From assembly GCA_910578715.1 (NCBI GenBank), contig CAJTRL010000017.1, forward strand, positions 1-64,000: a stretch of 64,000 bases of DNA, read 5' to 3'. This document shows, one piece after another, positions 32,995 through 42,382 of this stretch. Positions within the stretch are counted from its first letter, which is position 1; every line of letters starts with the position of its first letter. The DNA is from an uncultured Lachnospiraceae bacterium (GTDB lineage: Bacteria > Bacillota > Clostridia > Lachnospirales > Lachnospiraceae). The notes below the pieces were generated by a model. The model was given only the letters and a program-made list of their open reading frames with translations, was not told where the DNA came from and did no database searches. A program made the position numbers and the translations under genes.

Positions 32995-35694
32995 ATGAGC
33001 AAAGAACTGGCAAAAACCTATGACCCGAAAAGCATAGAAGACAGACTGTACGAAAAGTGGATGAAAAAGAAATACTTCCACGCGGAGGTGGATAAGACAA
33101 AGAAACCCTTTACCATCGTCATTCCGCCCCCGAACATCACGGGACAGCTCCATATGGGGCATGCGCTGGACAACACGATGCAGGATATCCTGATTCGTTT
33201 CAAAAGAATGCAGGGCTATAACGCGCTCTGGCAGCCGGGAACGGACCACGCTTCCATTGCGACGGAAGTCAAGATTATCGAAACATTGAAGGAAGAGGGC
33301 ATTTCAAAAGAAGACTTGGGCCGGGAAGGGTTTTTAAAACGGGCCTGGGAATGGAAAGAAGAATACGGCGGGCGCATCATCGGCCAGTTAAAGAAACTCG
33401 GCTCTTCCTGTGACTGGGACAGAGAGCGTTTTACGATGGACGAGGGCTGCAATAAGGCGGTTACGGAAGTATTCTGTAAGATGCACGAAAAAGGCTGGAT
33501 TTATAAGGGCAGCCGCATCATCAACTGGTGTCCGGTCTGCAATACCTCGATTTCCGATGCGGAAGTGGAGTATGAGGAACAGGCGGGCCATTTCTGGCAT
33601 ATCAAATACCCGCTTGTGGACGAAAACGGACAGCCGAGTAAAACGGAGTTTCTGGAGTTTGCGACGACGAGACCGGAGACGATGCTCGGCGATACGGCGG
33701 TGGCGGTCAATCCGAAAGATGAACGGTATGCCTATCTGAAAGGCCGGATGGTATGGCTCCCGATTGTAAACAAGGCGATTCCGGTCGTTGAGGATGAGTA
33801 TGTGGATATGGAATTTGGTACGGGCGTCGTAAAAATCACCCCGGCCCATGACCCGAACGATTTTGAAGTCGGCAAACGGCACAATCTGCCGGAAGTCAAC
33901 ATCATGAACGACGACGCGACCATCAACGCAAACGGCGGAAAATATGCGGGCCTCGACCGTTACGAAGCGAGAAAGCGGATTGTGGAGGAATTGGAATCGG
34001 AGGGCCTGCTTGTAAAAATCGAAGACTACTCCCATAATGTAGGAACCCATGACCGCTGTGGAACGACCATTGAGCCGTTAATCAAAAAACAGTGGTTCGT
34101 GAAGATGGACGAGCTCATCAAACCGGCGGTCGAGGCGGTGAAGAACGGCGATATCAAACTGATTCCTGAGCGGATGGAAAAGACTTATTTTAACTGGACC
34201 GACAATATCAGGGACTGGTGCATCAGCCGCCAGCTATGGTGGGGACACCGGATTCCGGCTTATTACTGCGACGCGTGCGGTGAAATCGTGGTGGATAAAA
34301 AGATGCCTTCCGTATGCCCGAAATGCGGCGGAACACATTTTACACAGGATGAAGATACGCTGGACACCTGGTTTTCCTCCGCGCTCTGGCCTTTTTCTAC
34401 CCTGGGCTGGCCGGAAAAAACAGAAGAGCTGGAATATTTTTATCCGACGGATGTGCTCGTGACGGGCTACGATATCATCTTTTTCTGGGTTATCCGCATG
34501 ATTTTTTCCGGTTACGAGCAGATGAAGGAAAAGCCGTTCCACACGGTGCTCTTCCACGGCCTTGTGCGGGATTCCCAGGGACGCAAGATGAGCAAATCGC
34601 TGGGCAACGGCATCGACCCGCTGGAAATCATCGGACAGTATGGCGCGGACGCGCTGCGCTTAACGCTGATTACCGGAAACGCGCCGGGAAACGATATGCG
34701 TTTCTATAACGAAAGGGTGGAAGCGAGCCGGAATTTTGCCAATAAAGTATGGAATGCCTCCCGTTTTATCATGATGAACATGGAGCAGGCGGAGGAAAGA
34801 ACAGGCGCAAGGGGCTGGGAAGTATCATATAATGAAATAAAAGAAAAGCTGGAACCGGCGGATAAGTGGATTTTATCGAGACTGAATACGCTTGTCCGGG
34901 ATGTGACCGATAACATGGAGCAGTACGAGCTCGGCATCGCGGTGCAGAAAGTATATGATTTTATCTGGGATGAGTTCTGCGACTGGTATATCGAGATGGT
35001 AAAGCCCCGCCTTTACAGCAAAGAAGAATCGGACAATCAGGGTAAAACGGCGGCGCTGTGGACGCTAAAAAATGTGCTGACGGACGCGCTGAAACTGCTG
35101 CATCCTTATATGCCTTTCGTGACGGAAGAAATTTTCTGCACGATTCAGTCCGAAGAAGAGTCGATTATGGTTTCCCGCTGGCCGGAATACCGGGAAGAAT
35201 GGAATTTTGCAAAAGAGGAATCAGCAATCGAACTGATGAAAGAGGCGGTGCGCGGCATCCGGAACGTGCGCACGCAGATGAACGTTGCGCCTTCCAGGAA
35301 AGCGGCAGTGTATGTTGTCAGTGAAAAAGAAGAAGTGCGGAATGTTTTTGCGGAAGGAAAGCTGTTCTTTACTTCCCTTGCGGGCGCGTCCGAAGTGACG
35401 ATACAGGAAGAGCGGAGCGGTATCGCGGACGATGCGGTTTCGGTAGTGATTCCCAACGCGACGTTGTATATTCCGTTTGAGGAGCTGGTCGATATCGGAC
35501 AGGAAATCGAGCGTCTGACGAAAGAGAAGAAGCGGCTTGAGGGCGAGCTTGCGCGCGTAAACGGCATGCTCGGCAACGAGCGGTTCTTATCGAAGGCGCC
35601 GGAAGCAAAGATTGCGGAAGAACGCGCCAAACTGGAAAAATACAGACAGATGATGGAACAGGTGGAAAGCCGCCTTGCACAGCTGGCACAATAA
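32995..35694 (+). CDS. valS: Valyl-tRNA synthetase
   Basis: An 899-residue class I synthetase charging tRNA-Val. HIGH-type motif QLHMGHAL, editing domain (~170-400, with TRPETMLGDTAVAV), zinc-like knuckle CDACGEIVVDKKMPSVCPKCGG read in two CxxC halves, KMSKS motif RKMSKSLGNG, anticodon-binding domain, and the C-terminal coiled coil typical of ValS. The ATG at 32995 follows AACAGGAGGGAAAACGCAA; the longer frame begins inside the T-box terminator. Regulation is by the T-box upstream. Confidence 0.97.
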   Translation: MSKELAKTYDPKSIEDRLYEKWMKKKYFHAEVDKTKKPFTIVIPPPNITGQLHMGHALDNTMQDILIRFKRMQGYNALWQPGTDHASIATEVKIIETLKEEGISKEDLGREGFLKRAWEWKEEYGGRIIGQLKKLGSSCDWDRERFTMDEGCNKAVTEVFCKMHEKGWIYKGSRIINWCPVCNTSISDAEVEYEEQAGHFWHIKYPLVDENGQPSKTEFLEFATTRPETMLGDTAVAVNPKDERYAYLKGRMVWLPIVNKAIPVVEDEYVDMEFGTGVVKITPAHDPNDFEVGKRHNLPEVNIMNDDATINANGGKYAGLDRYEARKRIVEELESEGLLVKIEDYSHNVGTHDRCGTTIEPLIKKQWFVKMDELIKPAVEAVKNGDIKLIPERMEKTYFNWTDNIRDWCISRQLWWGHRIPAYYCDACGEIVVDKKMPSVCPKCGGTHFTQDEDTLDTWFSSALWPFSTLGWPEKTEELEYFYPTDVLVTGYDIIFFWVIRMIFSGYEQMKEKPFHTVLFHGLVRDSQGRKMSKSLGNGIDPLEIIGQYGADALRLTLITGNAPGNDMRFYNERVEASRNFANKVWNASRFIMMNMEQAEERTGARGWEVSYNEIKEKLEPADKWILSRLNTLVRDVTDNMEQYELGIAVQKVYDFIWDEFCDWYIEMVKPRLYSKEESDNQGKTAALWTLKNVLTDALKLLHPYMPFVTEEIFCTIQSEEESIMVSRWPEYREEWNFAKEESAIELMKEAVRGIRNVRTQMNVAPSRKAAVYVVSEKEEVRNVFAEGKLFFTSLAGASEVTIQEERSGIADDAVSVVIPNATLYIPFEELVDIGQEIERLTKEKKRLEGELARVNGMLGNERFLSKAPEAKIAEERAKLEKYRQMMEQVESRLAQLAQ

Positions 35695-35848
35695 ATCTGC
35701 GTTCCCTTTGTAACAGTTCAGCCTCCGCCCATTCCTTTTTAGAAAATTTTTGCAAAATTTTCACAATTATAAAAATATGCCATAAGGACTAGAAATAAAA
35801 GATTTTTTAGTATAGAATGTATTATAGAGGTAGTAGGAGGTGAGGCGC

Positions 35849-37363
35849 GTGAGCACACAATTTTCTTCTGAACAACTGGACAGATTAAAACTTGCGATGG
35901 CGAAGCTGAAAGAAACGGCTGAGCCTGAAGTTTCTGTGCCTCAGAACGTCGCCGTAGAAGAGGAAGAAGAGCGGGAGCTGCTTCTTGCCAAAGGAACTTA
36001 TCTGAAAGTGGATGAGGACGAAATGGCGGCGTGGCTCTATCTGATGCCGCCGGAACCGGATATGGAATATACGAAACAGGCGCTGATTGATTATCTTGAG
36101 TCAAAAGGCGTTGTCGAAGGGCTTCATCAGTCCAATCTTTCCGCCATGATTAAGAAACAGGTTTACGAGCGGGAAATCCTGGTGGCGCGCGGCAGAGAAA
36201 TACAGGACGGCGCAAACGGATATTTCGAATACCTGTTCAAACCGGAAGAATACGGCGCGCCGAAAATCAGGGAAGACGGCACCGTCGATTATACGAACAT
36301 CAACGCGCTGCCCAATGTGAAGGCCGGACAGAAGGTGGCCATTTACCATCAGGCGATTCCGTCGGTGGACGGCTGTACGGTGCTTGGAAATGTTTTGCCG
36401 GGAAAACTGTATCACGACTTACCGCCGATGCGCGGCAAGGGAATCCGCCGGGAAGATGAATTTTATTATGCGCAGATGGATGGAAAAATTGAAGTCAAAG
36501 ACGGAAAGATAGATATTCAGAACGTGCATGAGATTACCGGCGATGTGGATATGATTATCGGTAAAGTGGAGTTTTTTGGAGATATTATCATACATGGGAA
36601 TGTGGAAGAGGGCGTTGTCATCCGCGCCGGAAGAAACATTGAGATTCACGGTTCTACGAGCATGGCGAACCTCTATGCGGGCGGCGATATTATTCTGTCC
36701 CGCGGCATACAGGGAGGCAACCGCGCGAAAATAACGGCGAGGGGAAATGTGTTTGCGGAATTTATCGAGCATACGACGGTGGAAGCCGGCGGTACGGTGC
36801 AGTCAAACGTTTTTATGAATTCGAATATCTACGCGAAGGATAAAGTCATCGCGACCGGGAAGAAAGGCTCCATCATCGGAGGTTACGTCGATGCGGTCAA
36901 GGGCGTGGAGGCGGTCTGTGCGGGCAACGCTGCAGAGATAAAGACGATTATCCATTGTGGATATGAGGCGCAGACGCACGAGAAGATGCTGGAGATTCGG
37001 AAGAAAGAAACGGAAATCAAAGCAAAGATAGCGGAGCTCGTCGATATGATGACGGAGGCCTTGCGTGAAAAGCGTATGCGCGGCGCCCAGACTTCCCAGT
37101 CAACGGAAAAGAAACTTCTGGACTGGGATAAACTGAAAGACCAGTATTTCGTGGAGTTAGATAAGGTTGAAGGCGAACGGACGGAACTCGAAGAGATGGT
37201 CGAGAGCAGCCGGGGCTCGGAAATCAAGATAGACGGCAATCTTTACCGGGGAGTTGTTATCTGCATCAACGCGGAACAGATTATGATAGAAAGAAATACC
37301 TGTTATATGCGGTATAACGTGGAAAAAGGAGTCATAGAAGGAAGTGTCATCATACACAACTGA
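35849..37363 (+). CDS. FapA family protein (DUF342), probable polymer-forming scaffold
   Basis: A 504-residue protein. An N-terminal helical part is followed by the DUF342/FapA core (GTVDYTNINALPNVKAGQKVA ... GCTVLGN) and a right-handed beta-helix of short repeats (GDVDMIIGKVEFFGDIIIHG, GRNIEIHGSTSMANLYAGGD). A coiled coil at ~375-455 and a short beta end follow. The GTG at 35849 has GGAGG 8 bases upstream; the GTG at 35840 overlaps that site. The role is unknown; related proteins are linked to polar or envelope assemblies. folC overlaps its last 20 bases. Confidence 0.85.
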   Translation: MSTQFSSEQLDRLKLAMAKLKETAEPEVSVPQNVAVEEEEERELLLAKGTYLKVDEDEMAAWLYLMPPEPDMEYTKQALIDYLESKGVVEGLHQSNLSAMIKKQVYEREILVARGREIQDGANGYFEYLFKPEEYGAPKIREDGTVDYTNINALPNVKAGQKVAIYHQAIPSVDGCTVLGNVLPGKLYHDLPPMRGKGIRREDEFYYAQMDGKIEVKDGKIDIQNVHEITGDVDMIIGKVEFFGDIIIHGNVEEGVVIRAGRNIEIHGSTSMANLYAGGDIILSRGIQGGNRAKITARGNVFAEFIEHTTVEAGGTVQSNVFMNSNIYAKDKVIATGKKGSIIGGYVDAVKGVEAVCAGNAAEIKTIIHCGYEAQTHEKMLEIRKKETEIKAKIAELVDMMTEALREKRMRGAQTSQSTEKKLLDWDKLKDQYFVELDKVEGERTELEEMVESSRGSEIKIDGNLYRGVVICINAEQIMIERNTCYMRYNVEKGVIEGSVIIHN

Positions 37364-38783
37364 TGCCGGGGCGCCTTATGAGGCGGCCGAGCGGCATCTT
37401 CTGGAAATTCCGAAATTTACGACCAAAAACAGCATGGAAAACACCAGATGCTTTTTGAAGCATCTCGGTTACTCTGAAAATCAGAAAGTAATTCATGTGG
37501 CGGGCACAAACGGAAAGGGTTCCGTTTGTGCTTATTTGCGTTCCATCTTACAGGAGGCGGGCTATACGACGGGGATGTTCGTCTCGCCCCATCTCGTCTG
37601 TATGCGGGAACGATTTATTATAAACGGAGAAATGGTTACGGAAGAAGATTTTCTGTGGGCTTTCCGGAGCGTTGAGGAGAAACTGCGCTGCCTTCCGGAA
37701 AACTTGCGGGAAGCGCATTATCATCCGACTTTTTTTGAATATTTTTTCTTTATGGCAATGCTGCTTTTTGCGCGCGAAAAGGTCGAATATACGATTCTCG
37801 AAACGGGACTCGGAGGGCGGCTGGACGCTACAAATGCCATCGGGGAAAAAGAAGTGTGCGTCATTACGTCTATCGGCTATGACCATATGGAATATCTGGG
37901 GGAGACGCTGCCGGAAATTGCGCGGGAAAAGGCGGGGATTTTTCGAAAAAAAGTCCCGGTTGTTTATTTTGATAAAAATCAGGCTGTGACAGAAACACTG
38001 GAAAAATGCGCACATCTGGCAGAAACTTCCACATTTCCCGTATCTTTTCGGGCGATAAAAGAAGTAAATAGTCACGATAAAACTATTGATTTTTCTCTTC
38101 AATCAAATTATTATGGTTATATTAGGTTAAGTATGCCTACCATAGCCTTATACCAGATAGAAAACGCCGCGCTCGCGGTCGCCGCGGTCGAGCGGCTGAT
38201 GGAGGCCGGGCGGACGGATAACAGTGTCGGTCAGTCGGCCGGGCGGACGGATAACAGTGTCGGCCAGACGGCCGGGCGGACGGATAACGGCATCGGGCAG
38301 CACGGCGGCGGAGTGCATATCAGCGCCGGACAAATTGCGGAAGGCATCAGGAAGATGCGGTGGGAAGGCAGAATGGAAGAAATTATGCCGTCGGTTTATC
38401 TGGACGGCGCGCATAATACGGACGGCATACAGGCTTTTTTACAGACGGTCGGACAGGATGGCTGTGCGGGAAAAAGATTCCTTCTTTTTTCCATGGTTCG
38501 GGAAAAACAGTACAAAGCGGTCATGGACATGCTTGCGGCATCGGGACTGTTCGACGAGATTGGCGTAGCGGCGATACAGGATAAAAGAGCGCTGCCGCTG
38601 CGGGAACTGGCGGATTATCTGAGACAATATACGGGACTGAAAATACGGGAATTTGAAAGACTGGAAGATGCGGTGCGGGATTTTACGGTGCGGCGCAAAG
38701 CGGAGGATAAGGTGTATATTGTCGGTTCATTATATTTGGCGGGCGAAGTGAAAGCCCTTTTAAGGAGGCCCTCGCATGATTAA
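37344..38783 (+). CDS. folC: Folylpolyglutamate synthase / dihydrofolate synthase with minisatellite insert
   Basis: A 479-residue Mur-ligase-type enzyme adding glutamate to folates. Motifs: P-loop HVAGTNGKGSVCAYL, the metal-binding LETGLGGRLDATN, and VYLDGAHNTDG. GTG start with AGAAGGAA just upstream, inside the preceding gene. Residues ~288-320 are three copies of an 11-residue AGRTDNSVGQS-like unit, encoded by a 33-bp tandem repeat; bacterial FolC is usually ~430 residues, so the insert explains the extra length. It lies between the ATP-grasping core and the C-terminal domain and keeps the frame. Confidence 0.93.
   Translation: MSSYTTDAGAPYEAAERHLLEIPKFTTKNSMENTRCFLKHLGYSENQKVIHVAGTNGKGSVCAYLRSILQEAGYTTGMFVSPHLVCMRERFIINGEMVTEEDFLWAFRSVEEKLRCLPENLREAHYHPTFFEYFFFMAMLLFAREKVEYTILETGLGGRLDATNAIGEKEVCVITSIGYDHMEYLGETLPEIAREKAGIFRKKVPVVYFDKNQAVTETLEKCAHLAETSTFPVSFRAIKEVNSHDKTIDFSLQSNYYGYIRLSMPTIALYQIENAALAVAAVERLMEAGRTDNSVGQSAGRTDNSVGQTAGRTDNGIGQHGGGVHISAGQIAEGIRKMRWEGRMEEIMPSVYLDGAHNTDGIQAFLQTVGQDGCAGKRFLLFSMVREKQYKAVMDMLAASGLFDEIGVAAIQDKRALPLRELADYLRQYTGLKIREFERLEDAVRDFTVRRKAEDKVYIVGSLYLAGEVKALLRRPSHD
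38205..38303 (+). repeat. 33-bp minisatellite inside folC, three units
   Basis: Units start at 38205, 38238 and 38271 with GCCGGGCGGACGGATAAC. Units one and two are nearly identical; the third has diverged at its 3' half. The period is a multiple of three, so copy-number change would keep the reading frame. Confidence 0.9.
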
Positions 38784-38928
38784 TTTTGAAGAAGAGTTGA
38801 GAAAATTTCATCCAAGCCTTGAAGTGGAAGATGCGGAAGAGGCGATTTATAATCAGGATTTAACGGATATGGCCGATTTGGTCGTAAAGGTGGTAAAGGA
38901 ATCGAAGGCGCCCAAAAATTTAGAGTGA
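38776..38928 (+). CDS. Small acidic protein downstream of folC (50 residues)
   Basis: The ATG overlaps the folC stop by 8 bases, with TAAGGAGG 8 bases upstream. The sequence begins MINFEEELRKFHPSLEVED and continues AEEAIYNQDLTDMADLVVKV: acidic and helical. Good ribosome site, tight coupling and clean codon use support a real gene. The function is unknown. Confidence 0.75.
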   Translation: MINFEEELRKFHPSLEVEDAEEAIYNQDLTDMADLVVKVVKESKAPKNLE

Positions 38929-38969
38929 TAAAAAAGACATGGTTATCAGAAAGGCATGGTTTAACATAG

Positions 38970-40391
38970 ATGAATTGCTATAATTGCGGATATGAGTTGT
39001 CCGGACACGATTTTTGTACCGGCTGTGGCGCTGACGTATCCCTTTACAAGAAAATCATATATATTTCTAACAGATTTTATAATGATGGTCTGGAAAAGGC
39101 GGGAGTCAGAGACCTGACCGGCGCGATTGCGAGTCTGCGTCAGAGTTTGAAATTCAACAAAAATAATGTGGAAGCGAGAAATTTACTGGGACTTGTTTAT
39201 TTTGAGACGGGCGAGGTTGTGGCGGCTTTAAGCGAATGGGTTATCAGCAAGAACCTGCGTCCCAAGAAGAATATAGCGGACGATTATATCAGTATGATTC
39301 AGACGAATCCCACCCGGCTTGATACGATAAATCAGACGATTAAGAAATACAATCAGGCATTAACCTATTGTCATCAGGACAGCCTGGACCTGGCGGTGAT
39401 ACAGCTGAAAAAGGTGCTGTCCCTCAATCCGAAATTTATCCGCGCCCATCAGCTGCTTGCGCTTCTTTACATCAATGGTGAAGAATGGGAAAAGGCTAAA
39501 AGAGAGCTGACAAAGTGTGTGCAGATTGATTCCAACAATACGATGACGCTTCGGTATTTAAAGGAAGTGGACGAGATGCTTCTGCCCGAGGAGGGTATGA
39601 AGACAGGCGGCAAGAAAAAGGGCCGCTCCAACGAAATCATGAAGTATCAGAGCGGGAACGAAACGATTATCCAGCCCGTCAATGTGCGGGAAGGAAAAGG
39701 AGTGGGTTCTCTGCTGAATCTGGGAATCGGCCTTATCATCGGCATTGCGCTTGCCATGACACTGATTCTGCCGGCGAGGATTCAGACGGCAAGGGCGGGA
39801 ATAGACAATGATTTGCGCATCGTCAGCGAGCAGTCGGATGCCAAGTCCGCGACAATCGATGATTTGGAACAGCAGCTGTCCTCCGTCCGGGAGGAAAACG
39901 AAACGCTGCAGCAGGATTTACAGGCCTATATGGGCAAAGATGGCAATCTGGAATATTATGACCTTCTGACGAAGGCGGCGGATGCTTATCTGACGGATTC
40001 CGGGGACTTGATGACGGTGGCGGAATATCTGGAAGAAATCGACGTTATGCGACAGGAAGAAGAAATTGAGATTTCCGAATCCTATGAAAAACTGTACAAT
40101 ACGCTGCTTGCGCTGATTGGACCGACGATTGGAGATACCTATTATGATATGGCGTACGAGCAATATACGCATTTGAACCATCAGGAAGCGATTCCGAATT
40201 TTGAAAAAGCATTCAAATATGACGCTTCCAACGGAGACGCCCTTTATTATCTGGCGGATGCCTACAACAGCGTCGGGCGGACGGAGGATGCCAAAGAAGC
40301 GTACAGACAGGTTATCGAACTGTTTCCGGGGACTTTGAAGGCAACCAAATCCACAACCTTCCTGGAAGAGCTGGAAAACGCAGCACAATGA
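38970..40391 (+). CDS. Zinc-ribbon, TPR and single-membrane-helix protein
   Basis: A 473-residue protein. The N-terminus has two CxxC pairs (NCYNCGYE and CTGCGAD) that would bind zinc. TPR repeats span ~35-205; a basic segment precedes one membrane helix (~243-268, LLNLGIGLIIGIALAMTLILP); a coiled coil (~280-318) and further TPR repeats (~385-465) lie on the far side. The start is preceded by AGAAAGGCATGGT. The layout suggests an adaptor bridging the cytosol and cell surface. It lies directly upstream of spoIIA, but a terminator separates them. Confidence 0.8.
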   Translation: MNCYNCGYELSGHDFCTGCGADVSLYKKIIYISNRFYNDGLEKAGVRDLTGAIASLRQSLKFNKNNVEARNLLGLVYFETGEVVAALSEWVISKNLRPKKNIADDYISMIQTNPTRLDTINQTIKKYNQALTYCHQDSLDLAVIQLKKVLSLNPKFIRAHQLLALLYINGEEWEKAKRELTKCVQIDSNNTMTLRYLKEVDEMLLPEEGMKTGGKKKGRSNEIMKYQSGNETIIQPVNVREGKGVGSLLNLGIGLIIGIALAMTLILPARIQTARAGIDNDLRIVSEQSDAKSATIDDLEQQLSSVREENETLQQDLQAYMGKDGNLEYYDLLTKAADAYLTDSGDLMTVAEYLEEIDVMRQEEEIEISESYEKLYNTLLALIGPTIGDTYYDMAYEQYTHLNHQEAIPNFEKAFKYDASNGDALYYLADAYNSVGRTEDAKEAYRQVIELFPGTLKATKSTTFLEELENAAQ

Positions 40392-40430
40392 GACGATAAC
40401 GGAAACGGATAAGATAATTTTATAAAATAC

Positions 40431-40467
40431 AAAAGAGAACAAGGGAAATGCCTTGTTCTCTTTTTTT
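40431..40467 (+). terminator. Terminator between the TPR gene and spoIIAA
   Basis: AAAAGAGAACAAGG (40431-40444) pairs with CCTTGTTCTCTTTT (40451-40464), ending in a run of seven T's. A textbook intrinsic terminator only 31 bases before spoIIAA. Confidence 0.92.
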
Positions 40468-40498
40468 ATGCGCAGGAAGCGGAAAGGAGAAAAGAACC

Positions 40499-40804
40499 AT
40501 GGAAGAAGATTTTAAAGTAATCGACAATTACCTGATGATAAGGATGCCGGATGAGATAGACCATCATCAATCGGTTTACATAAGTAAAAATGCGGATAAA
40601 TACATTATGGATGAAAAAGTGGGAAACGTGGTATTTGATTTTGAAAGAACGACCTTCATGGACAGTTCAGGAATTGGAATTATTGTCGGAAGATACAAGA
40701 AAATCGCATGTTTTGGCGGAAAGGTATATGCGATTAATACGGATAGCCGCATACGGCGCGTTCTGATGTTGTCAGGGTTACATAATGTCGTAGAGATTAT
40801 GTGA
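40499..40804 (+). CDS. spoIIAA: Anti-sigma-F factor antagonist SpoIIAA
   Basis: A 101-residue STAS protein. When dephosphorylated it binds SpoIIAB and frees sigma-F in the forespore. The phosphorylation site is in TTFMDSSGIGIIVGRYK (Ser56/Ser57), matching the DSSG motif of the family. The ATG at 40499 follows GGAAAGGAGAAAAG; a longer frame from 40448 starts inside the terminator. It is the first gene of spoIIAA-spoIIAB-sigF. Confidence 0.92.
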   Translation: MEEDFKVIDNYLMIRMPDEIDHHQSVYISKNADKYIMDEKVGNVVFDFERTTFMDSSGIGIIVGRYKKIACFGGKVYAINTDSRIRRVLMLSGLHNVVEIM

Positions 40805-40952
40805 AAACACGCTGGGGGAACGGAACCGGAGTTTTGACGCCGGAGAGAAAAGGCCGGGAATCGGCAATGTTCGGTTTTGAAATCCGGATGTCCGACGGAG
40901 CGGAGAGATGGGAGTAACTGTCACAGATTGAGAGAAAGGCATGGTTTGTAAA

Positions 40953-41456
40953 ATGATTGAAATTGTAAATTGGAAACAGGGTACGGAGATTAAAAATGAA
41001 ATGCAGCTGGAATTTCGGGCAATTTCTGATAATGAGGCTTTTGCGCGGACTGCAGTGGCAGCTTTCGTGGCGCAGCTCAATCCGACGCTGGAGGAGATTT
41101 CGGATATAAAGACGGCTGTTTCGGAGGCGGTAACCAATTCCATCATCCACGGATATGAGGGAGAAAACAGCGAAGAGAACAGAGTATGGGTTCACTGTTT
41201 TATCAAAGGCGACGTGCTGGAAGTGGAAATAAGAGATAACGGCGTCGGCATCGGAGACATCGACAGGGCGATGGAGCCGCTTTTTACGACAAAACCGGAG
41301 CTGGAACGCTCCGGCATGGGATTTTCTTTTATGGAAGCCTTTATGGATGACCTGGAAGTCTTATCCGAACCGGGCCAGGGCACCACGGTACATATGGTGA
41401 AAAAACTCGGCACAATGCCATGGATAGCGGATGCCGACGAAGCCAGAATTTTTTGA
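40953..41456 (+). CDS. spoIIAB: Anti-sigma-F factor and kinase SpoIIAB
   Basis: A 167-residue GHKL kinase that binds sigma-F and phosphorylates SpoIIAA. Motifs: N box DIKTAVSEAVTNSIIHGYEG, G1 box IRDNGVGIGDIDRA, and lid GMGFSFMEAFMDDLEV. The start could be the ATG at 40941, inside the AGAAAGGCATGGT word, or that at 40953; the family N-terminus (IEIVNWKQG) fits 40953 better. About 20 residues longer than the usual ~146 because of a C-terminal extension (PWIADADEARIF). A 148-base gap separates it from spoIIAA, more than is usual. Confidence 0.9.
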   Translation: MIEIVNWKQGTEIKNEMQLEFRAISDNEAFARTAVAAFVAQLNPTLEEISDIKTAVSEAVTNSIIHGYEGENSEENRVWVHCFIKGDVLEVEIRDNGVGIGDIDRAMEPLFTTKPELERSGMGFSFMEAFMDDLEVLSEPGQGTTVHMVKKLGTMPWIADADEARIF

Positions 41457-41482
41457 ATATCAGGAAGGAGCAGAGCCCGGAT

Positions 41483-42265
41483 ATGGAAGAAACTGCCGTA
41501 TTGATAGAACGTTCACAGGCAGGGGATAAAGAAGCGAGAGAAAAACTGATAGAAGAAAATTTGGGACTGGTAAGACACATCGTAAAACGTTTTCTGGAAA
41601 GGGGGTATGACCCGGAGGATTTGTTCCAAATCGGCTGCATCGGACTGATGAAGGCGATTGATAAATTTGATTTGCATTTTGAAGTGAAATTTTCCACTTA
41701 TGCCGTGCCGATGATACAGGGAGAAATCAAGCGTTTTCTGCGGGACGACGGCATGGTGAAAGTAAGCCGGACGTTGAAGGAGAACGGCTGGAAAATCAGA
41801 CAGGCGTCGGAGCGGCTCTCCCATGCCCTCGGCCGGGAAGCGACGATACAAGAGCTTTCGGAGGAAACGGGACTGAGCGTGGAGGATATTGTTCTGGCGC
41901 TGGACGCCAATATCGAAGTAGAATCCATTTATAAGTCGGTATACCAGTCCGACGGCAACGAAATTTATCTGGTGGACCAGGTTGTGGGAGAAGCGGGCGG
42001 CGTCGGCTACTCGATTCTGGAAAATCATGCGGGAGGCGTCAGCGTCTGCGAGGACACGGAAAAGGAAAAACTGTTAAATCATATGCTGCTGGAACAGCTT
42101 CTGGAAGGACTGAACGAAACGGAGCGGCAGCTTATAAAACTGCGCTATTATCAGGATAAGACGCAGATGGAGGTGGCAAAAAAAATGGGCATCAGCCAGG
42201 TACAGGTAAGCCGGATGGAAAAGAGGATTCTGTTGCACTTGCGGAAGGAGGTGTGTACCTGCTGA
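41483..42265 (+). CDS. sigF: RNA polymerase sporulation sigma factor SigF
   Basis: A 260-residue sigma-70 family factor, active early in the forespore. Region 2 has LVRHIVKRFLERGYDPEDLFQIGCIGLMKAIDKFD (read in parts) with the -10-binding FSTYAVPMIQGEIKRFLRDDG. Region 3 follows, and region 4 carries the QVQVSRMEKRILLHLR helix-turn-helix. The ATG at 41483 lies behind AGGAAGGAG; the longer frame overlaps spoIIAB. Third gene of the operon. Confidence 0.95.
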   Translation: MEETAVLIERSQAGDKEAREKLIEENLGLVRHIVKRFLERGYDPEDLFQIGCIGLMKAIDKFDLHFEVKFSTYAVPMIQGEIKRFLRDDGMVKVSRTLKENGWKIRQASERLSHALGREATIQELSEETGLSVEDIVLALDANIEVESIYKSVYQSDGNEIYLVDQVVGEAGGVGYSILENHAGGVSVCEDTEKEKLLNHMLLEQLLEGLNETERQLIKLRYYQDKTQMEVAKKMGISQVQVSRMEKRILLHLRKEVCTC

Positions 42266-42311
42266 GGGAGGTTGAACTGTTATCCGCTCCGAAATGTTTT
42301 CCGAATACCCG

Positions 42312-42340
42312 TTTTCATTTTCTCCGGTACAGTGTACAAT
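42312..42340 (+). promoter_or_regulatory. Likely promoter of the MoxR operon
   Basis: TTTTCA (42312-42317), 17-base spacer, TACAAT (42335-42340), about 40 bases upstream of the MoxR start. A moderate match to sigma-A boxes. Confidence 0.55.
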
Positions 42341-42382
42341 GGTATATAAGTTCGCAGACCGGAGAAAGGACAGGGTATACCA

